From Tetrapyrgos nigripes (Eukaryota > Basidiomycota > Agaricomycetes > Agaricales > Campanellaceae), in NCBI GenBank assembly GCA_013368315.1, contig JAACJM010000003.1, forward strand, positions 372,001 through 436,000: a stretch of DNA of 64,000 bases, given 5' to 3'. A program made the translations under genes and the position numbers. Numbering within the stretch: the first letter of the stretch is position 1; each line of letters begins with the position of its first letter. The notes beneath the pieces were generated by a model. It was given only the letters and a program-made list of their open reading frames with translations. It was not told the origin of the DNA and did no database searches. This document shows, piece by piece, positions 12,247 to 25,044 of the stretch.

Positions 12247-12663
12247 ATTCATATTTCCTGCCCGTGTTCAGCACCTCTTTCTCTCAATTTTGTGCTCTTC
12301 GCCGCCCATGTGTCGCATCTATCCTTGCTCTCTCCGCCAGAGAGAACCGATGGAAGGATTCCTTGCTGCAGTAATGAGACGTATGCGATCCACGTTTGGC
12401 GCAATGATTGTGTAACAGGGAAGGACGAGTTTGCGGGCGTCCACGTACAAAATGGTCATACTCGTTGAAGCGATCTTTCAGCGCCATGTGCGAAGTACGT
12501 GGTGTTGGTATCAATGTGGAGAAAAGCTTGTAATCAAGTACATGCATTGACTGAGAACATGGGAGTAAGGATACAACTTGCATACCACTCGGAATGGGTC
12601 TCCAGAAGGAGCAGCTAAAAGTACAACATAGAAATACAACAAAGTTCTATCTTCTAGATTGAC
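12247..12663. other. convergent 3' spacer, no confident gene
   Basis: Spacer between the stops of the Cwf18 and RNA polymerase III genes. A minus-strand reading frame of about 68 codons from an ATG near 12487 exists, but I see no family or splice support. Both flanking genes end here, so it is most likely 3' UTR sequence. Confidence 0.4.
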
Positions 12664-15600
12664 CTATAAAGCGTTCTCAAAAAGAAGTTTCCTTGGTTTA
12701 CTGATGACGGGAGGAGAGACAACGAGTTGTGGCCTAGCGAAAAGCTGATTTAGCCAAAGTGACGAGATGATAGAGACAATGTCACTTACATGGAAGTGCC
12801 ACAATTGGCTGCAGGATTGCCCATGATAATACTCTCTGACACGCCAGATATACTGTCATTTTTGCCAAAGGCAGCCGCATCGAAAAGATGGTCGGTCGTT
12901 TTCTCGAATGAAGCCAGCATCAGGACACTGTCCTTCATCTTTGCTACACCGAATCGTGTAATCCCCAATACCTCACCCTGCAATGGTATGAGCATCGTAG
13001 AAACAACCCAAGACATTCGAAGCATACCTTATAGGTCATGACATCTCCAAGAAGCATGACATGTCGTGGATCAATACTCATTCCGTGTTCCTTCATGATG
13101 TACTGAATCTCATTGATAATTGTTCGACGAGCAGCTTCTATCCCTAGAACTTGTGCAACTTCAATGACGTGGTTGGAAGAAGTGTGCTCTCCAACGACAC
13201 CTAGAGCAGATGGAATCAGCTTGGCGTCGCACTACATTGAGGACCTAACAGACCATCCGTAACCATGCACTTTTGAAGACCATAGCCTTCGACCAGTAGC
13301 TCTTTGTCACCCTTTTTACCGCGTGTATCATCCTTGTCCTTAATGTTAATGACTGCACGTTGAATGCTCGACACGCCCTGGATCCAAAGTCAGCTGGGTT
13401 ATTGACAGAGATAGAAGGTCACAACCTTCACTACGACATCCGTTAAACTTCGTTTCAACTCCCGAAGGCGATAGAATTTGTCTGCACCGTCAACATATAT
13501 ACGTAGACGATTCTTCTTTGGGATCAGGGTGATGGACTGGAACATAATCAGGATATTGTAACTCGTGAAAACGAAAACCACGCACCTCTTGCTTAATCTT
13601 CAGCTTTCTGTGGGCGACAATTGCCCACTTGATCTCGTCCAGTGTGAGCTCAAGTTGAAGCTTCTGGATAGCATCCGCATCCACTATTATTCCCACATAC
13701 GTGTAATCGGGGGCCCAAGCCTCTTCGAGAACGCTGGCAACATCGCCTAGTAATGTCTTTTCCAGACGTCCTTTGACGATTCGCGCAGACGGTTCGCTAT
13801 CAGCGGTCACCAGCTTACAACTTATAATCGGTGTGCTGATCATTTTCGCTGCGTTGATGATTTCCTTAATACGAGGAACACCGAGAGTAACGTTCATGGA
13901 GGCGACTCCAGCAAAGTGGAAAGTTTTGAGAGTCATCTGAGTACCTGGTTCGCCGATAGACTGTGCACCGACTGCTCCGACCGTGGAACCTATGAAAACG
14001 TGCAGGCCTGAGCGGGGAAAACGTTCATACTAGCTTTGTTACATACCAGGTTCTATGCGTGCTTTGACATATTTCAACCAACAGAACTCCAAGAACTTGC
14101 GCAGCTGGGTTTCCGTCACCTTGATCTTATTATCCACGGTCACCTTATCGGCATCTAAAGCAAATTAGAACAATATTGAGGAATGCAATGGTATAGACAT
14201 ACAGCTAGCACCAAAGGAAAGGTCAGTTTCCATATCCCAGTCACCGGCCCTTTCAAGAGCATCGTACATCCCATGTTGTTTGCGGACTGCAGCGAGTCTG
14301 TTCACAGCATGTTCCACAATGAAATCCCGGACAAGGCTCAGATATGTCGGAGTGCATTCAGTGGTATATCGGTGCAGCGCGAGTTCCTTGTCAACGATTT
14401 CTAGTATTTCGAATGGCAATAATCCGCGTCCCGAGCGTGAGACCATGGCCTTGAAGATAGTCAGTGAATTTAGCTTCGCTAGAGTGTGACAATCCCTTAC
14501 AGAAGCATGACTCCATGCACGAGCAAAATCAAGAGGTTGCGCATCACCTTCCAGGCAGGCAGGGTCCAAACTGTCATCACCGTATCGGAACTGTACGATA
14601 CCTCCAGTCGAATTGCGCACAGAGAGATCATAATGAGTCGTCAAGTCCTCAAGAGCTTTCATCAGTCGACGTTGCATATATCCGGTCTCTGCAGTTTTGA
14701 CCGCCGTATCGACTAGACCTTCACGACCTGAGATAGCGTGGAACAAGAATTCTGTAGCAACCAATCCTGTGTAGAAACTGTTGCGCACAAATCCTTTAGA
14801 GGGAGGCTCTTTCGATTTTTTAGGGAAGTGAGGAAGTGATCGATCTTGGAAACCGTTTGGTACACGATGACCAGCAATAATTTGTTGTCCGACACAAGCA
14901 ACCATTTGACAGACGTTGATGACAGACCCTTGGACGAGAGGTTAAAACTGGCACATTCGTATAGAGAGAACTACTTACCTTTAGAACCACAGGTTGCCAT
15001 GATGAGCGGAGCATTGTGTCGACTGAGTTCCCTCATACATATCTGACCCACCTCTTCACGAACTTTGGATAAGACAGACGATATCATCGCTTCCAGAGTC
15101 TGCTCCTGATTACAACCTGGCTTGTTCTCCAACTTGCCCTTCTTAGCCATGGCGATCAAGTCCTGACAGTACGCATACGCTTTCTCGACTAGCATGTCCT
15201 TTTTCTTCGATAATTCGGGGCCCGGAATGACATCGTTGATACCAAGTGAGAACCCAAAGTTTGCTGTGAAGAAGAGTATACGTGAATGATTTGAGCTGTT
15301 ATGAAGGTCCACACATACCTAACCAGCGTGCACAGAGTTTAGCCAGCCGATTCATAGCCGCGGCTGCCTCATGTGGCCCATAGTCCCTCATGATGACACC
15401 AAATATCGACTTCTTCTTTCCACTTCCTACAATGGCTTTGTCCATCACCCCACACATAATCTCGCTATTGACGATGACAAGCCAACCATCGTTGGGAGAC
15501 ATGTCTTTTGCGAGTTTCATGTTTTTAGGGTAATTCTCCGGTTTAGCTTCTTGCCATTGGTTGCATTTCGACTCCACATTGACCATGATCTTGGACTGCT

Positions 15601-17815
15601 TGTTGGGCCGCATCAAGACATTAAAAATTTGCTTTCCAGTCCATAGTCTGACGGGCTTCCATATAGTCGGAGGCGGTATGTCAATGTGTAGATTTGCATC
15701 GGCAAAGTAAGAGCAGATCTGAGTGAACTGGCGACGATCGAAAAATTGATCCTTGCGAGATAAAAGATAGGATGCAGTGATGAAGTCTTGGATGGCAGCA
15801 ATGACGGGTTCACCATTACGAGGCGTCACAAGGTTGTGTTTGACGCTCATCAACTCCAGAGCTTCAGTCCTAGCTTCTTCAGTCTGAGGAACGTCTGTGA
15901 CGAGCACAATGTTGAGAAAATGGCCGCATGAAGTAGATACGAGACTTACGAAGATTCATTTCATCACCGTCAAAGTCTGCATTGTAGGGACCACAGACAC
16001 ACTCGTTCAAACGGAAAGATCTCCATGGTCGAACTTTCACCTGCAAGAGAAGGTGTCAGAACATTCCCCGTCATGGAAAGAGCGACTTACTCGATGGCAC
16101 ATGATAGATAACTGGACGGTCAACTATCTCAGCGAATTATCGAGCTCAAAAAATCAATCAGGCATACCTTGTGCAAACTTGGTTGTCGATTGAAAAGCAC
16201 AACATCTCCGTCAATGATATGCCTCTCGACGATATCACCAACGGCAAGACCATCCGCAACACTTGCACGGTTTCCAAACTTGAGGTACTTTTTGTTCTGA
16301 TCGCGTGCGACATAGTTGGCTCCTGGATGTACATCTGGCCCGTTACGAATTGCCTGCCTCAGCATCTCGATGTTATGCGACGTCACCCGTTCCGGATACG
16401 TCAATATCTTTGCTACACGCTCGGGCACAGCAACTTCGTCTATGCGTAGATTGGGATCAGGGGAAATGACGGTACGGCCGGAAAAGTCGACTCGCTTTCC
16501 AGAAAGATTACCACGAAAACGGCCTTGTTTCCCCTTCAGGCGCTGCACAAATCCACGTATGGGGGCTTTACCCATTTGCGAAGGTATGCCAGGCAGTTCA
16601 GAGTTGATATACAGGGCTACTGATAGCTGAAGGAGTTCCCATTGTTCCTGCGCAAAATGATGAGATGAGAAAGCCATTACATAGCTAAGAGACAACTGTA
16701 CCATAAGGTTAGGAGTGGGAATACCCTTTGCAAGGGCTTGCTTGATGATAGCGTTGGTGAAGACGATTTCCGACAATTTGACGGTAAGATCGTCTTCGTT
16801 GGAGGCTCCGTCCTGAGCAACCGATGGCCGAATGCAAACCGGAGGAACGGATAGGTATTGCCAGATAAACTCTTCTGGCCGACCGAATTGAGGTTTTAAG
16901 CCAACCAGCTCACAGTCCTAATCATACGTATGAATTTCCTGTAAATGGGATGCGATGTCACGACTCACTTCGTCCGACATACGTCTGAACAAATCCAGCA
17001 CCTTCAATGGATTGAGATCTTCATGAAGAGCCTTATTGAGGTGGATCCCCAGATCCTTTTGGGCTTCCACTGCAGATGAAAACGTCTTTTTCCACTTCTC
17101 CATCTCTTCAGCTGTTTTCTTGGCCCGGAATTTGTCGTGAATGATTTTGAGAGCAGCGACTTTCTTGACTGCACCATTGGTAGCAGAGCAATACGGACAA
17201 TATACGACTTTTCTTGCGGCAGTGTTGACGGCTTTGAAGAGAGACTGCCTTTGAATATTCTCGAGGTTGGGTCGGCGGAAACGTTTAATGTATAATCTTC
17301 GATCAGGTTCTTCCAGCAAAACACGCGCACATGTCTGGCGAAAGATCAACCAAGGCAAATCATGAAAATTTTACGCAACTCACTTTGCAAATGCACTGAA
17401 GGATTGCAATAGTATGCTTAAAGTATCCGATGTGAAATACAGGCAACACGAGCTTGATATATGCGTAATGTCCAACGCAGTTCACCGTATTCTGCCCACA
17501 AGTTTCACAAAAGGCGCTCTTGTCAGTAGTGCCCTGGAGGAAACACAAACGTTGAGAAGATGAAACAAGAAAGTAAAAAATTGAGGCGCACCAGTCGACG
17601 ATCGAGAACGCCATCTTTCACTGGAAGCCTATCAATGGGCGTGTACAGGTCGCGGTGAGTGACTTCAAATTCTGAAATTTTAACAGTCTCCTGTGCGTTT
17701 AACAGGCTAAACTGCAATTGCTTTCTAGGAAGAAAATATCAAGTCCCATCGTGTTTGTTTGAAATCTAGAAACATACATGACTTTGGGAGCCTGATGGGA
17801 TACACTATCCTTCAT
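12664..17815 (-). CDS. RPO31: RNA polymerase III largest subunit (RPC1/C160)
   Basis: Catalytic largest subunit of RNA polymerase III, which makes tRNAs and 5S rRNA in the nucleus. Visible landmarks in order: the N-terminal zinc site (Cys-Glu-Thr-Cys-Gly and Gly-His-Tyr), a second Cys-Pro-Tyr-Cys near 17190, the [14 protein letters not shown] motif near 16510, the metal-binding Asn-Ala-Asp-Phe-Asp-Gly-Asp near 15965, the bridge-helix and trigger-loop region [13 protein letters not shown] near 13940, and the C-terminal [10 protein letters not shown]. The first exon is short: ATG 17815, then an intron ending TTCCTAG before Lys-Gln-Leu-Gln-Phe. The last exon runs to TAG at 12664. It is divergent from proteasome alpha1, 109 nt apart. 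Confidence 0.96.
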
Positions 17816-17924
17816 TTTGAAGAAAGCTTGGGCTGCTAGGACGAGGAGGACATTCGAAAGATGTGACTCAAGTCACGCGTCAGACGCGCGTCCCAATTCC
17901 AGTTATTCCAGTTTCTTCTCTACC

Positions 17925-19036
17925 ATGTCGCGGACGTCCTACGATAGGTATTTCTCTCATTCACAAGTCTGTAAAGATGACTGAAAGTGTTCCAGATATC
18001 TTACCGTCTTCTCTCCAGAGGGCCGTCTATACCAAGTCGGTGAGTGAATACTACTTCACTCTCAAATCCTCAATCTTTCGCTGATCGGCTTGCAGAATAT
18101 GCGTTCAAGGCAATCTCTGGATCAGGACACACGGCAGTCGCTGTTCGTGGCAAGGATACCTCTGTTGTAATCACCCAACGTAAAGTCCCTGTACGTCCTT
18201 CTCGACACAAGACTCTTGCACCCCATTCACCAATCTCCATCTTCAAAGGATAAACTTTTGGATGCCTCTACTGTAACGCATTTGTTCAGTATTACCCCAA
18301 CTATCGGCTGTGTGATGACGGGTCTCATTGGTTCGTGAAGCGTTACTCTTTCGAGTCACTTGAGCTGAACACATCTCCCAGCCGATGCTCGTCAACAAAT
18401 CGTCAGGGCTCGGAGCGAAGCAGCAGATCACCGCTACAAGTACGGCTACGAAATAACACCAGATCAACTGGCTAGACGTTTGGCCAACATAAACCAAGTT
18501 TACACTCAGAGGGCAGGAATGAGACCGTTTGGTATTAGTAAGTGCATGCAATTTCTGTCTCCGGCAATCTTTTCATCTGAACTCTTATAGCTATGATTCT
18601 GATTGGCATTGATCCTGAGCACGGTCCTCAATGCTTCAAACTCGACCCCGCTGGATACTTTGTCGGATTCCATGCAACAGCTGCTGGCCAGAAGCAACAA
18701 GAGGCGATGAACCATCTAGAGAAGAAGTGGAAGAAGCTGGATAACGGTCGCGGTGCCGATGACCCTGTACAGGCTGGGAAGAATCTTGGTCGCGCAGATG
18801 TCATTGAGGTTGGTCCACGTCTTCTCTGTCACCAACGAATCCAAGCTGACAGTATCTCCCAGATGGCTATTGAAGCCATGTCGACAGTACACGGTACTGA
18901 CTACAAGCCTTCGGAAATCGAAATTGGTATCGTCTCTACTGCGCCTGAGGAAGATGTGAAGACGAAAGGCCTTTGGCGGACGATGGATGAGGCAGAAATT
19001 GAGAGGTATTTGTTGGCATATGCGGAGAAGGATTAG
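17925..19036 (+). CDS. SCL1: 20S proteasome subunit alpha1 (PSMA6/SCL1)
   Basis: Alpha-type subunit of the 20S proteasome core ring. The N-terminal alpha signature is rebuilt over three small exons: [20 protein letters not shown]. Later blocks typical of PSMA6 are Val-Pro-Asp-Lys-Leu-Leu-Asp, Gly-Cys-Val-Met-Thr-Gly, and Tyr-Lys-Tyr-Gly-Tyr-Glu-Ile. The protein ends Ala-Glu-Lys-Asp before TAG 19034-19036. An insertion of about 25 residues in the last exon (Asn-Gly-Arg-Gly-Ala-Asp-Asp, then a Leu-Gly-Arg-Ala segment up to the intron-like GTTGGTCCACG) may be partly intronic, so the model there is uncertain. Confidence 0.93.
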
Positions 19037-19183
19037 ATTAGGTTCTCTAGCGTTGCATCCGTGTACAATAATCAAAAGCGCTGTTTTCTATCTCATTGAA
19101 GAACACTCGAATTATCCCACTCGATTGCTCAGAGTCTAGAAGGAAGCGACGAAATGGAAGATGGTGTCCATGCAATATTGCGA

Positions 19184-19607
19184 TCACCGCAAGGAGGCAC
19201 CACCAGACTGGACGTAGACAGAAAGGCATCAGCAGCCACGCAACAAAGCAGTACACACCGACCACGCACCAAAATCGCGTCAATTTCTGCGTCTTCCAAC
19301 ACATGCACTTTGGGACTCCATATATGCTTGGGCGCCTCCCAGAACTCGTTGTAGACTCTTCTCGAAGGCGAAGACGGCTTTGATGTAGAAGTCGTTGGTT
19401 CCTTTGAGAAATCGGCGAAATTTCTGTCTTTAAGTTCAGAAGGTGCGTAGGGATGGGAATGAGGCCTTTCTTGGGCTATCGGACTTTCAGTTCGGGGTAT
19501 GCAGGGTCAAGAACGAATGGCTTACTGGACGGCCAACTGCGCTTTCCCAAAAATCTAATGAGAGGGGTGTGGACTCTCGCAGAGAGTACTCGGACGGATG
19601 GGTGCAT
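19184..19607 (-). CDS. Kgd4/YMR31-type subunit of 2-oxoglutarate dehydrogenase
   Basis: Three exons on the minus strand, 19526-19607, 19270-19475 and 19184-19207, join to 312 nt coding for 103 residues. The introns have GTAAGC...TAG and GTGCGT...CAG ends. The N-terminus is basic and mitochondrial-like, with Pro-Leu-Ile-Arg-Phe-Leu-Gly-Lys-Arg, matching the start of Kgd4/MRPS36 proteins. The C-terminus reads Glu-Ile-Asp-Ala-Ile-Leu-Ser-Gly-Gly-Ala-Ser, matching the family's conserved Gly-Gly-Ala end. Known members tether the E3 component to the 2-oxoglutarate dehydrogenase core in the matrix. The middle is a variable Ser/Thr linker. The family call rests on the two end motifs from memory; the exon structure is seen directly. 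Confidence 0.75.
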
Positions 19608-19967
19608 GATGAGAATTACCAAGACGTGTAGTTCACGATGACATAATTAGAGCCGCTCGCTAAGTAAAGTGCTTCTCTAAAAGCTGCTATACAATTTTTA
19701 TTACCGTAAGTACGAGACCGCACGCACAATCTACAGAAAAATACGCGGTTGAGCGCGGCTAATTCAAACTACGAGATTATACGAGACGACAGTAAGCCAA
19801 AAACTTCTACAATGAAAACCGTGTCAGTGCGTGAATGAATGTGGGGCGTGAGTGATAGTATTTAGTAAGACAGTGCAATGCGATAGTGAGTGGATGGAAG
19901 GATGAACTTCCAATGCTATACGAATACAGTGATGTGATGATGCAAGAAATCCTGAGTAGTAAGTATT
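19608..19967. other. spacer: Kgd4 promoter and SAM synthetase 3' region
   Basis: A 360-nt interval between the Kgd4-like start and the SAM synthetase stop, both on the minus strand. It is AT-rich, with short out-of-frame ORFs only. I see no further gene or RNA. Confidence 0.5.
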
Positions 19968-21421
19968 TTACAGATTGAGCTTCTTGGGTTGTTCCCAAGA
20001 GAATTCAGCGCGACCTGAGCAAGAGTTAGCAACGAGAAGGAAGTACAAGTGAAGACTCAGGACTTACCGAAGTGACCATAGCAAGCAGTCTTCTGGTAAA
20101 TGGGCTTTTGAAGGTCGAGGTCACGGACCATGACACCAGGACGAAGGTCCCAGTTCTTGCGGATGACATCGACGAGCTCGTCGTCGGATACCTTTCCGGT
20201 GCTGTAGGAGTCGACGTAGATGGACAGAGGTTCAGCAACACCGATAGCGTATGAAACCTGAACAAGGATACGACGAGCGAGACCAGCGGCCACGAGGGAT
20301 TTGGCTAGAGAAGAATCAGCAACAAGCCATAAAGCATTGGGAAGAGGTTGGCTCACCAATCCATCGGGCAGTGTAGGCAGCCGAACGGTCGACCTTGGAC
20401 CAGTCCTTTCCAGAGAAAGCACCTCCTCCGTGGGCACCCCATCCACCGTAAGAGTCGACGATGATTTTACGGCCAGTCAAACCAGCATCACCTTGAGGAC
20501 CGCCAATGACGAAGCGACCTGAAGGGTTGATCTGTTGCCATAACGATGAGTAAAACTAGTAGCTTAAGAACTGCAACAGTCACATACGTGGTAGACGGTT
20601 CGGTCATCTAACAGGTTTGCAGGGATGACCTTCTTGATGACCTTCTCGAGAAGCTGGTTCTGCAATGACTGGAGGGTGATGTCCTCGGTATGTTGAGCAG
20701 AGATGACAACGGTGTCAACGCGGACAGGGATCGTAGCACCGCCGTCCTTCTTGTACTCGATGGTGACTTGGGTCTTGGTGTCAGGTCGGATCCAGGGAAG
20801 TGAACCATCCCGACGACCGTCAGCCATAGCACGGTTGAGTTTGTGAGAAAGGACAACGGTAAGAGGCATAAGTTCGGGGGTCTCGTCGGTAGCGTATCCA
20901 AACATGATACCCTGATCACCAGCACCGTGGTTAATCAAGTCACCGTGGTCTAAACCCTGAGCGATATCGGGGGACTGCTGCTCGATGGCGACCAAAATGT
21001 TGCAGGTCTTGTAGTCGAAACCCTTCTCGGAATCGTCATAGCCAATGTCCTTGATGGTGGTACGGATGATCTTTTGGTAGTCGAGCTTGGCTTGGGTGCT
21101 GATTTCACCAAAGACCATGATCATACCAGTCTTGGAGGCGGTCTCACAACCGACTTTTGACCAAGGGTCCTGCGCGAGACACGCATCGAGCTAGAAGGAA
21201 ACAGCCGTTAGATGGGGAATCACAGCGCATTGCGATACTTACGATAGCATCAGAGACCTGGTCACAAATTTTGTCTAGAGATAAGACATGAGTACAGTCA
21301 AGGGAAAGAAGCAGGAAATTTTGATTCACGCACCAGGGTGGCCCTCACCAACGGATTCGGAGGTGAACAGGAAGTGACCTGGAGCAAGAGCAGCGCGGAC
21401 AGCGTGACCGTTGGCAGACAT
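19968..21421 (-). CDS. SAM2: S-adenosylmethionine synthetase
   Basis: Methionine adenosyltransferase, making S-adenosylmethionine from methionine and ATP. The N-terminus (ATG 21421) reaches [11 protein letters not shown], the ATP/methionine-binding entry motif, followed by an intron near 21275-21335 and Lys-Ile-Cys-Asp-Gln. The central [11 protein letters not shown] is the MAT signature 1. Signature 2, the Gly-Gly-Ala-Phe-Ser-Gly-Lys-Asp loop, is at about 20420. The C-terminus is Lys-Lys-Leu-Asn-Leu before TAA. Five short introns are visible. It is a highly conserved housekeeping enzyme, with no frame damage. Confidence 0.96.
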
Positions 21422-21762
21422 TTTCGAGGACGTGAAGAGGAGGGAATGAAAGGAAAGGATAAGGGTAAAGCTCTTCTATCGGATGGTTTTATTTCCTCTT
21501 TACTAGTTACATAAGCTCATAATTTTACCTGAGTTCAGTTCTTTTTTGAGCGGCATCGTACCATTATCACGCCATCACCCGCTTTTCCAGCGAAAACGTG
21601 TGTTCATACATTGCAGGGCCCCAGAGACGCCGCGCTCATGAAAACATTGTTCGGTTGGACACGTTAAGGATTGGGAGGTTTATTGAAGTGGAGTCATGCA
21701 CTCACGGGCACTCACTCGGTTGTAACAAAACATACGGGCAAGAAGGAAAATTTAATACACTA
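21422..21762. other. spacer: SAM synthetase promoter and myotubularin 3' region
   Basis: This 341-nt interval lies upstream of SAM synthetase and downstream of the myotubularin stop. There is a pyrimidine-rich stretch just upstream of the SAM start on the minus strand, common in highly expressed fungal promoters. No gene is seen. Confidence 0.4.
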
Positions 21763-24700
21763 CTAAAATCCTACACCGAGTGGATCTATGTCTCTCATAT
21801 CTGATTGCGTGTCCCTGTCTTCCTTGATCGACGAATGTGCAGGGTTGGCTGGTGGTGACAGTGGTGTGGGATCGGCTGTCCTCTGATTACTACTAGCTTT
21901 GCGTATGAGAGAAGGGTGAGAGATAGTGGGGTCAGCTGGCAGTGAGCTATCCGATTGTGAAGTCCCTAAAGTCCATAGCAAAGGATCTGTCAACTGGGTT
22001 TGTCGCGATGGCGCTGAGGAATGGACTGTGTTCCAGGGGTTGTCATAGAAAGATGTGACTGGCTCTGGCGACGTTGCGGTAGCCCACGGATTGGAAGTAA
22101 TTGGGGTTCTGGGTTCGGAACCGGTTGTCGATCGCAATGACGAGGGTTCTACTACGGGAGGTTCTCTCGCAGAACCCCAGTCCGAAAGCGCTTCACGTCC
22201 ACGAAGCTCCTCTGTTCTCTCTGATCCTGGACCTGGCGACGTCCTGCCAAAATCTTTTGTCACACCGTCGTAGGCCTCCTGAACGACTGAAAGTGCGGCA
22301 GAAGCATTTGATGACAGCTTGCCCCACACTGAACGGACCCCGCCCCCTGAAAAGAAGTCTTGTGCCTTTCCAAGAGGACGGCCAGAAGGAGATGATGGAA
22401 GAGATGTTGAGCTCGAAGGCTTCATGGAAAAGGAGGATGAAGTCTTTCTGTACGGCCTGAAGCTTTCTGTCGGCGATGACACTCTAGGCGGTACCGTCGA
22501 CTCAGGCATAGATGCTGATAGATCCGTGCCCAAATCTGGGGTAGAGGGAGACTGTGGAAGACTGCCAGGCGGGACCAGGGGTGATTTGGTAGGAGATGGA
22601 GGAAGTGGGATTGCAGAGGGCGTATCTGCCCGTATGGCAGTATCATCTTCTGTATTCTCCACTGGCCCAACCAGATCCGAGGAACGGATAAGAGGGACGC
22701 TCCGTCCATTCATTTCCTCATCAGTGCGACCATAAAGTTCGTGCCAGAAACGGACGTCTTTGGAATTGGGGAATAGCACACCCATGTCCGCTTTGGTGGT
22801 ATTTCTATTCGCGGGGTCATCTAATGATGCGTCATATAGAGGATTGAGATTCTGCTCCATCTCTGCAGAGGAATTCAAGAAATCCCAAATGCTGACCGTG
22901 CGTTCTGTGATTGGTGGATTTGAGCCATCTCCTACTCGCCGTTCCTTTTCACAGTTAAACAGGAAAGTGCCGAACTGACAAGAATAAAGATGATAGTAGA
23001 GCTGATGAAGAAAGCGTTCGTTGAATTCGAAACGTTCAGGGAATTGTCTCTGGATCTGACGAACAGATTCTAGAAACTGATGAAAGACCGGTGAAGTCTC
23101 CTTGATGTGATTCTGGCCCGTGAACCGATTCTGGACGGACGCAAAGAAAGCTTGCGCAGCCTCTGCTCCACTACCACCGTTTGTTGTCTCGGATGGGGAA
23201 ACGAAGAATTTGTCTGATGACAGATGTCCGCAACGATCAAGAAATTTGTAACCATAAGACAGCCAATCCTTCTCGATGAGAATCTCGAATCCACGTATAG
23301 TCCTATAGAAAGGGTCCAAGCAGAGCTGAGCTATGGACGATAATTGCGACGTCCTATCCCATCCATCTGAACAATGAATGAGTACATGGGACGAGTTAAC
23401 ATGGACGTTTCTAGTGATGAGGTTTACACCTTCCAGGATGGCTGAGATGTGCCGCAACCAGCCCGAACGGCGAAGGGCTTGTCGATCCAGAACAGAAACG
23501 CCCGTAAGCTGCCCAGAAATGTCGCTATTGATACTAGCCAGAAGCGAATCCGCATCCCGAAGAGCTTCCACGACCTTTGCAAGCGATTCGCGCATGGCGT
23601 GTATATGGTCGATACCCAAATAGACCTTTTTTGCGTCCTTGTAATGATCCATGTTTTCGGTACCAGCTCCTTTGGCAGTATTTGCCATCGCGTTGGCCGT
23701 TGGACGAGCATCGATGATGAGGTTTGTGGTCTGCGCTCCGTATACCACAGTACTTGTAGCTCGCGACTCGGGAGAAATGTGTGTTTGGAATATGCTTTCA
23801 ATGAGCTTCTCGTCCTGTATTGACCTGTTCTGGGTTATACCAACCATAGGCTGGCTAGAACGGGTGATACTGGCCTAGAATGGACGTTAGGAGGTAATAC
23901 ATCAATGACAAGGCTAGTGACGCACGTAGTTGGACCAATGAAGATAACTCAGTACCGGTATCCGACCTTTACTACGATATCTAGCCGCATACTGTAGCGT
24001 AGCGTCGCTAATCTTGGTTGGCACAAGTATTTTGGCTGGATAGGTGGGACTGAACTAAAGTTACTGAGAATCATCGATAAGTCGTCAAAAAGGGGACACT
24101 GGAAGAACCCACAGAGTAGTCTTTGTTGATATCGGTAAAGCGCCATGCTTTAGTTCGTATCCCAACACCCATACGGCCAAACTCTTCCCTTGGCGAATAA
24201 ATCGACCATCCGTTACTCGTCGGTAGTGGAGGGTTTGGTGTGTAGAAGAAGGCATAAAGCTGGAAAACAGAGGCTGAACATTCCAATGCGTCAAGCGCTT
24301 GCTTCTCGGGAGTAAAGCAAAACGTACTGGCCACAGTGAGCTCCTTCACGCTCTCAAAGACATCAATGGCTTCTGACTCGCTCAAAAATGAAAGCGAGAA
24401 TGTTTCAAAAGTTCGAGTGTGGAAAGTTACAGGACATTGCCCCTGTAATGTTTGCGACAGCCGAGTGACAAGCGAAATCAACGGGTAAGGAACCTGAAGT
24501 GAACAGATAGTCAAGAGAAGGATTCAGTAAGATATCAGAGAGATCAACTTGCCCACATCTCCTTCGCCTTTTCATCGTCGTATCGGAATATGAGATGGTG
24601 AGCCGTCAGGTGTACTGTCCCTGGTAGGGTTTCTCCTGCCTTGCTACAAGAGACATTCTCCACCTCATAAAATACCTCTGAAGCAAACTGGATTCAAGAG

Positions 24701-24885
24701 AGCCGTAGTAACATACCTTGGATATTCGGATTGCGTCCATGACGAAAGGAGTCAAGGAGTAAAACACGACTGTAAAGTGGAGAAGTTTGCCGTCCGCTGA
24801 CGAACGCTAGTCGGCACTTCTGACAATCTCAAAAATCTGAAGCTAAGTGGAAGAAAATTACTTTTGTGTTGCTTTCGCCAGCCAT
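21763..24885 (-). CDS. YMR1: myotubularin-family phosphoinositide 3-phosphatase
   Basis: Lipid phosphatase removing the 3-phosphate from PI3P and PI(3,5)P2 on endosomes and vacuoles. The Cys-x5-Arg catalytic loop is intact: His-Cys-Ser-Asp-Gly-Trp-Asp-Arg-Thr-Ser, near 23355. It is followed by the family's Leu-Cys-Leu-Asp-Pro-Phe-Tyr-Arg-Thr and Phe-Asn-Glu-Arg-Phe-Leu. The N-terminal part (ATG 24885, small exon Met-Ala-Gly-Glu-Ser-Asn-Thr-Lys) codes for a PH-GRAM-like region over several exons. The C-terminal 300 residues or so, from about 22690 to the stop, are Ser/Pro/Thr-rich and likely disordered, with no FYVE zinc finger. One very long exon (21763-23847) holds the catalytic domain and tail. 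Confidence 0.93.
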
Positions 24886-25044
24886 TATTTGTATCGGGAT
24901 GTACCAGTACATCTACAATAATACGCTAGATAGACCATAAAACGGTGTGTGCTCAAACGTCCGTCGTTCTACGATAATCTAAGGAAGGTACAAAAATGCG
25001 AGTCCAATTGGTTGCAAAGTCCTTGTCCGTTAACTGTTAGTCAT

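Noticed and set aside
12284..12583. Minus-strand ORF between Cwf18 and RNA polymerase III genes
   Set aside because: It lies fully in the 417-nt convergent spacer, begins at a non-ATG codon, has no family features and no splice support.
22055..23878. Several ORFs opposite the myotubularin gene
   Set aside because: They are shadows of the long Ser/Pro-rich exon, which has an intact catalytic motif in the other strand.
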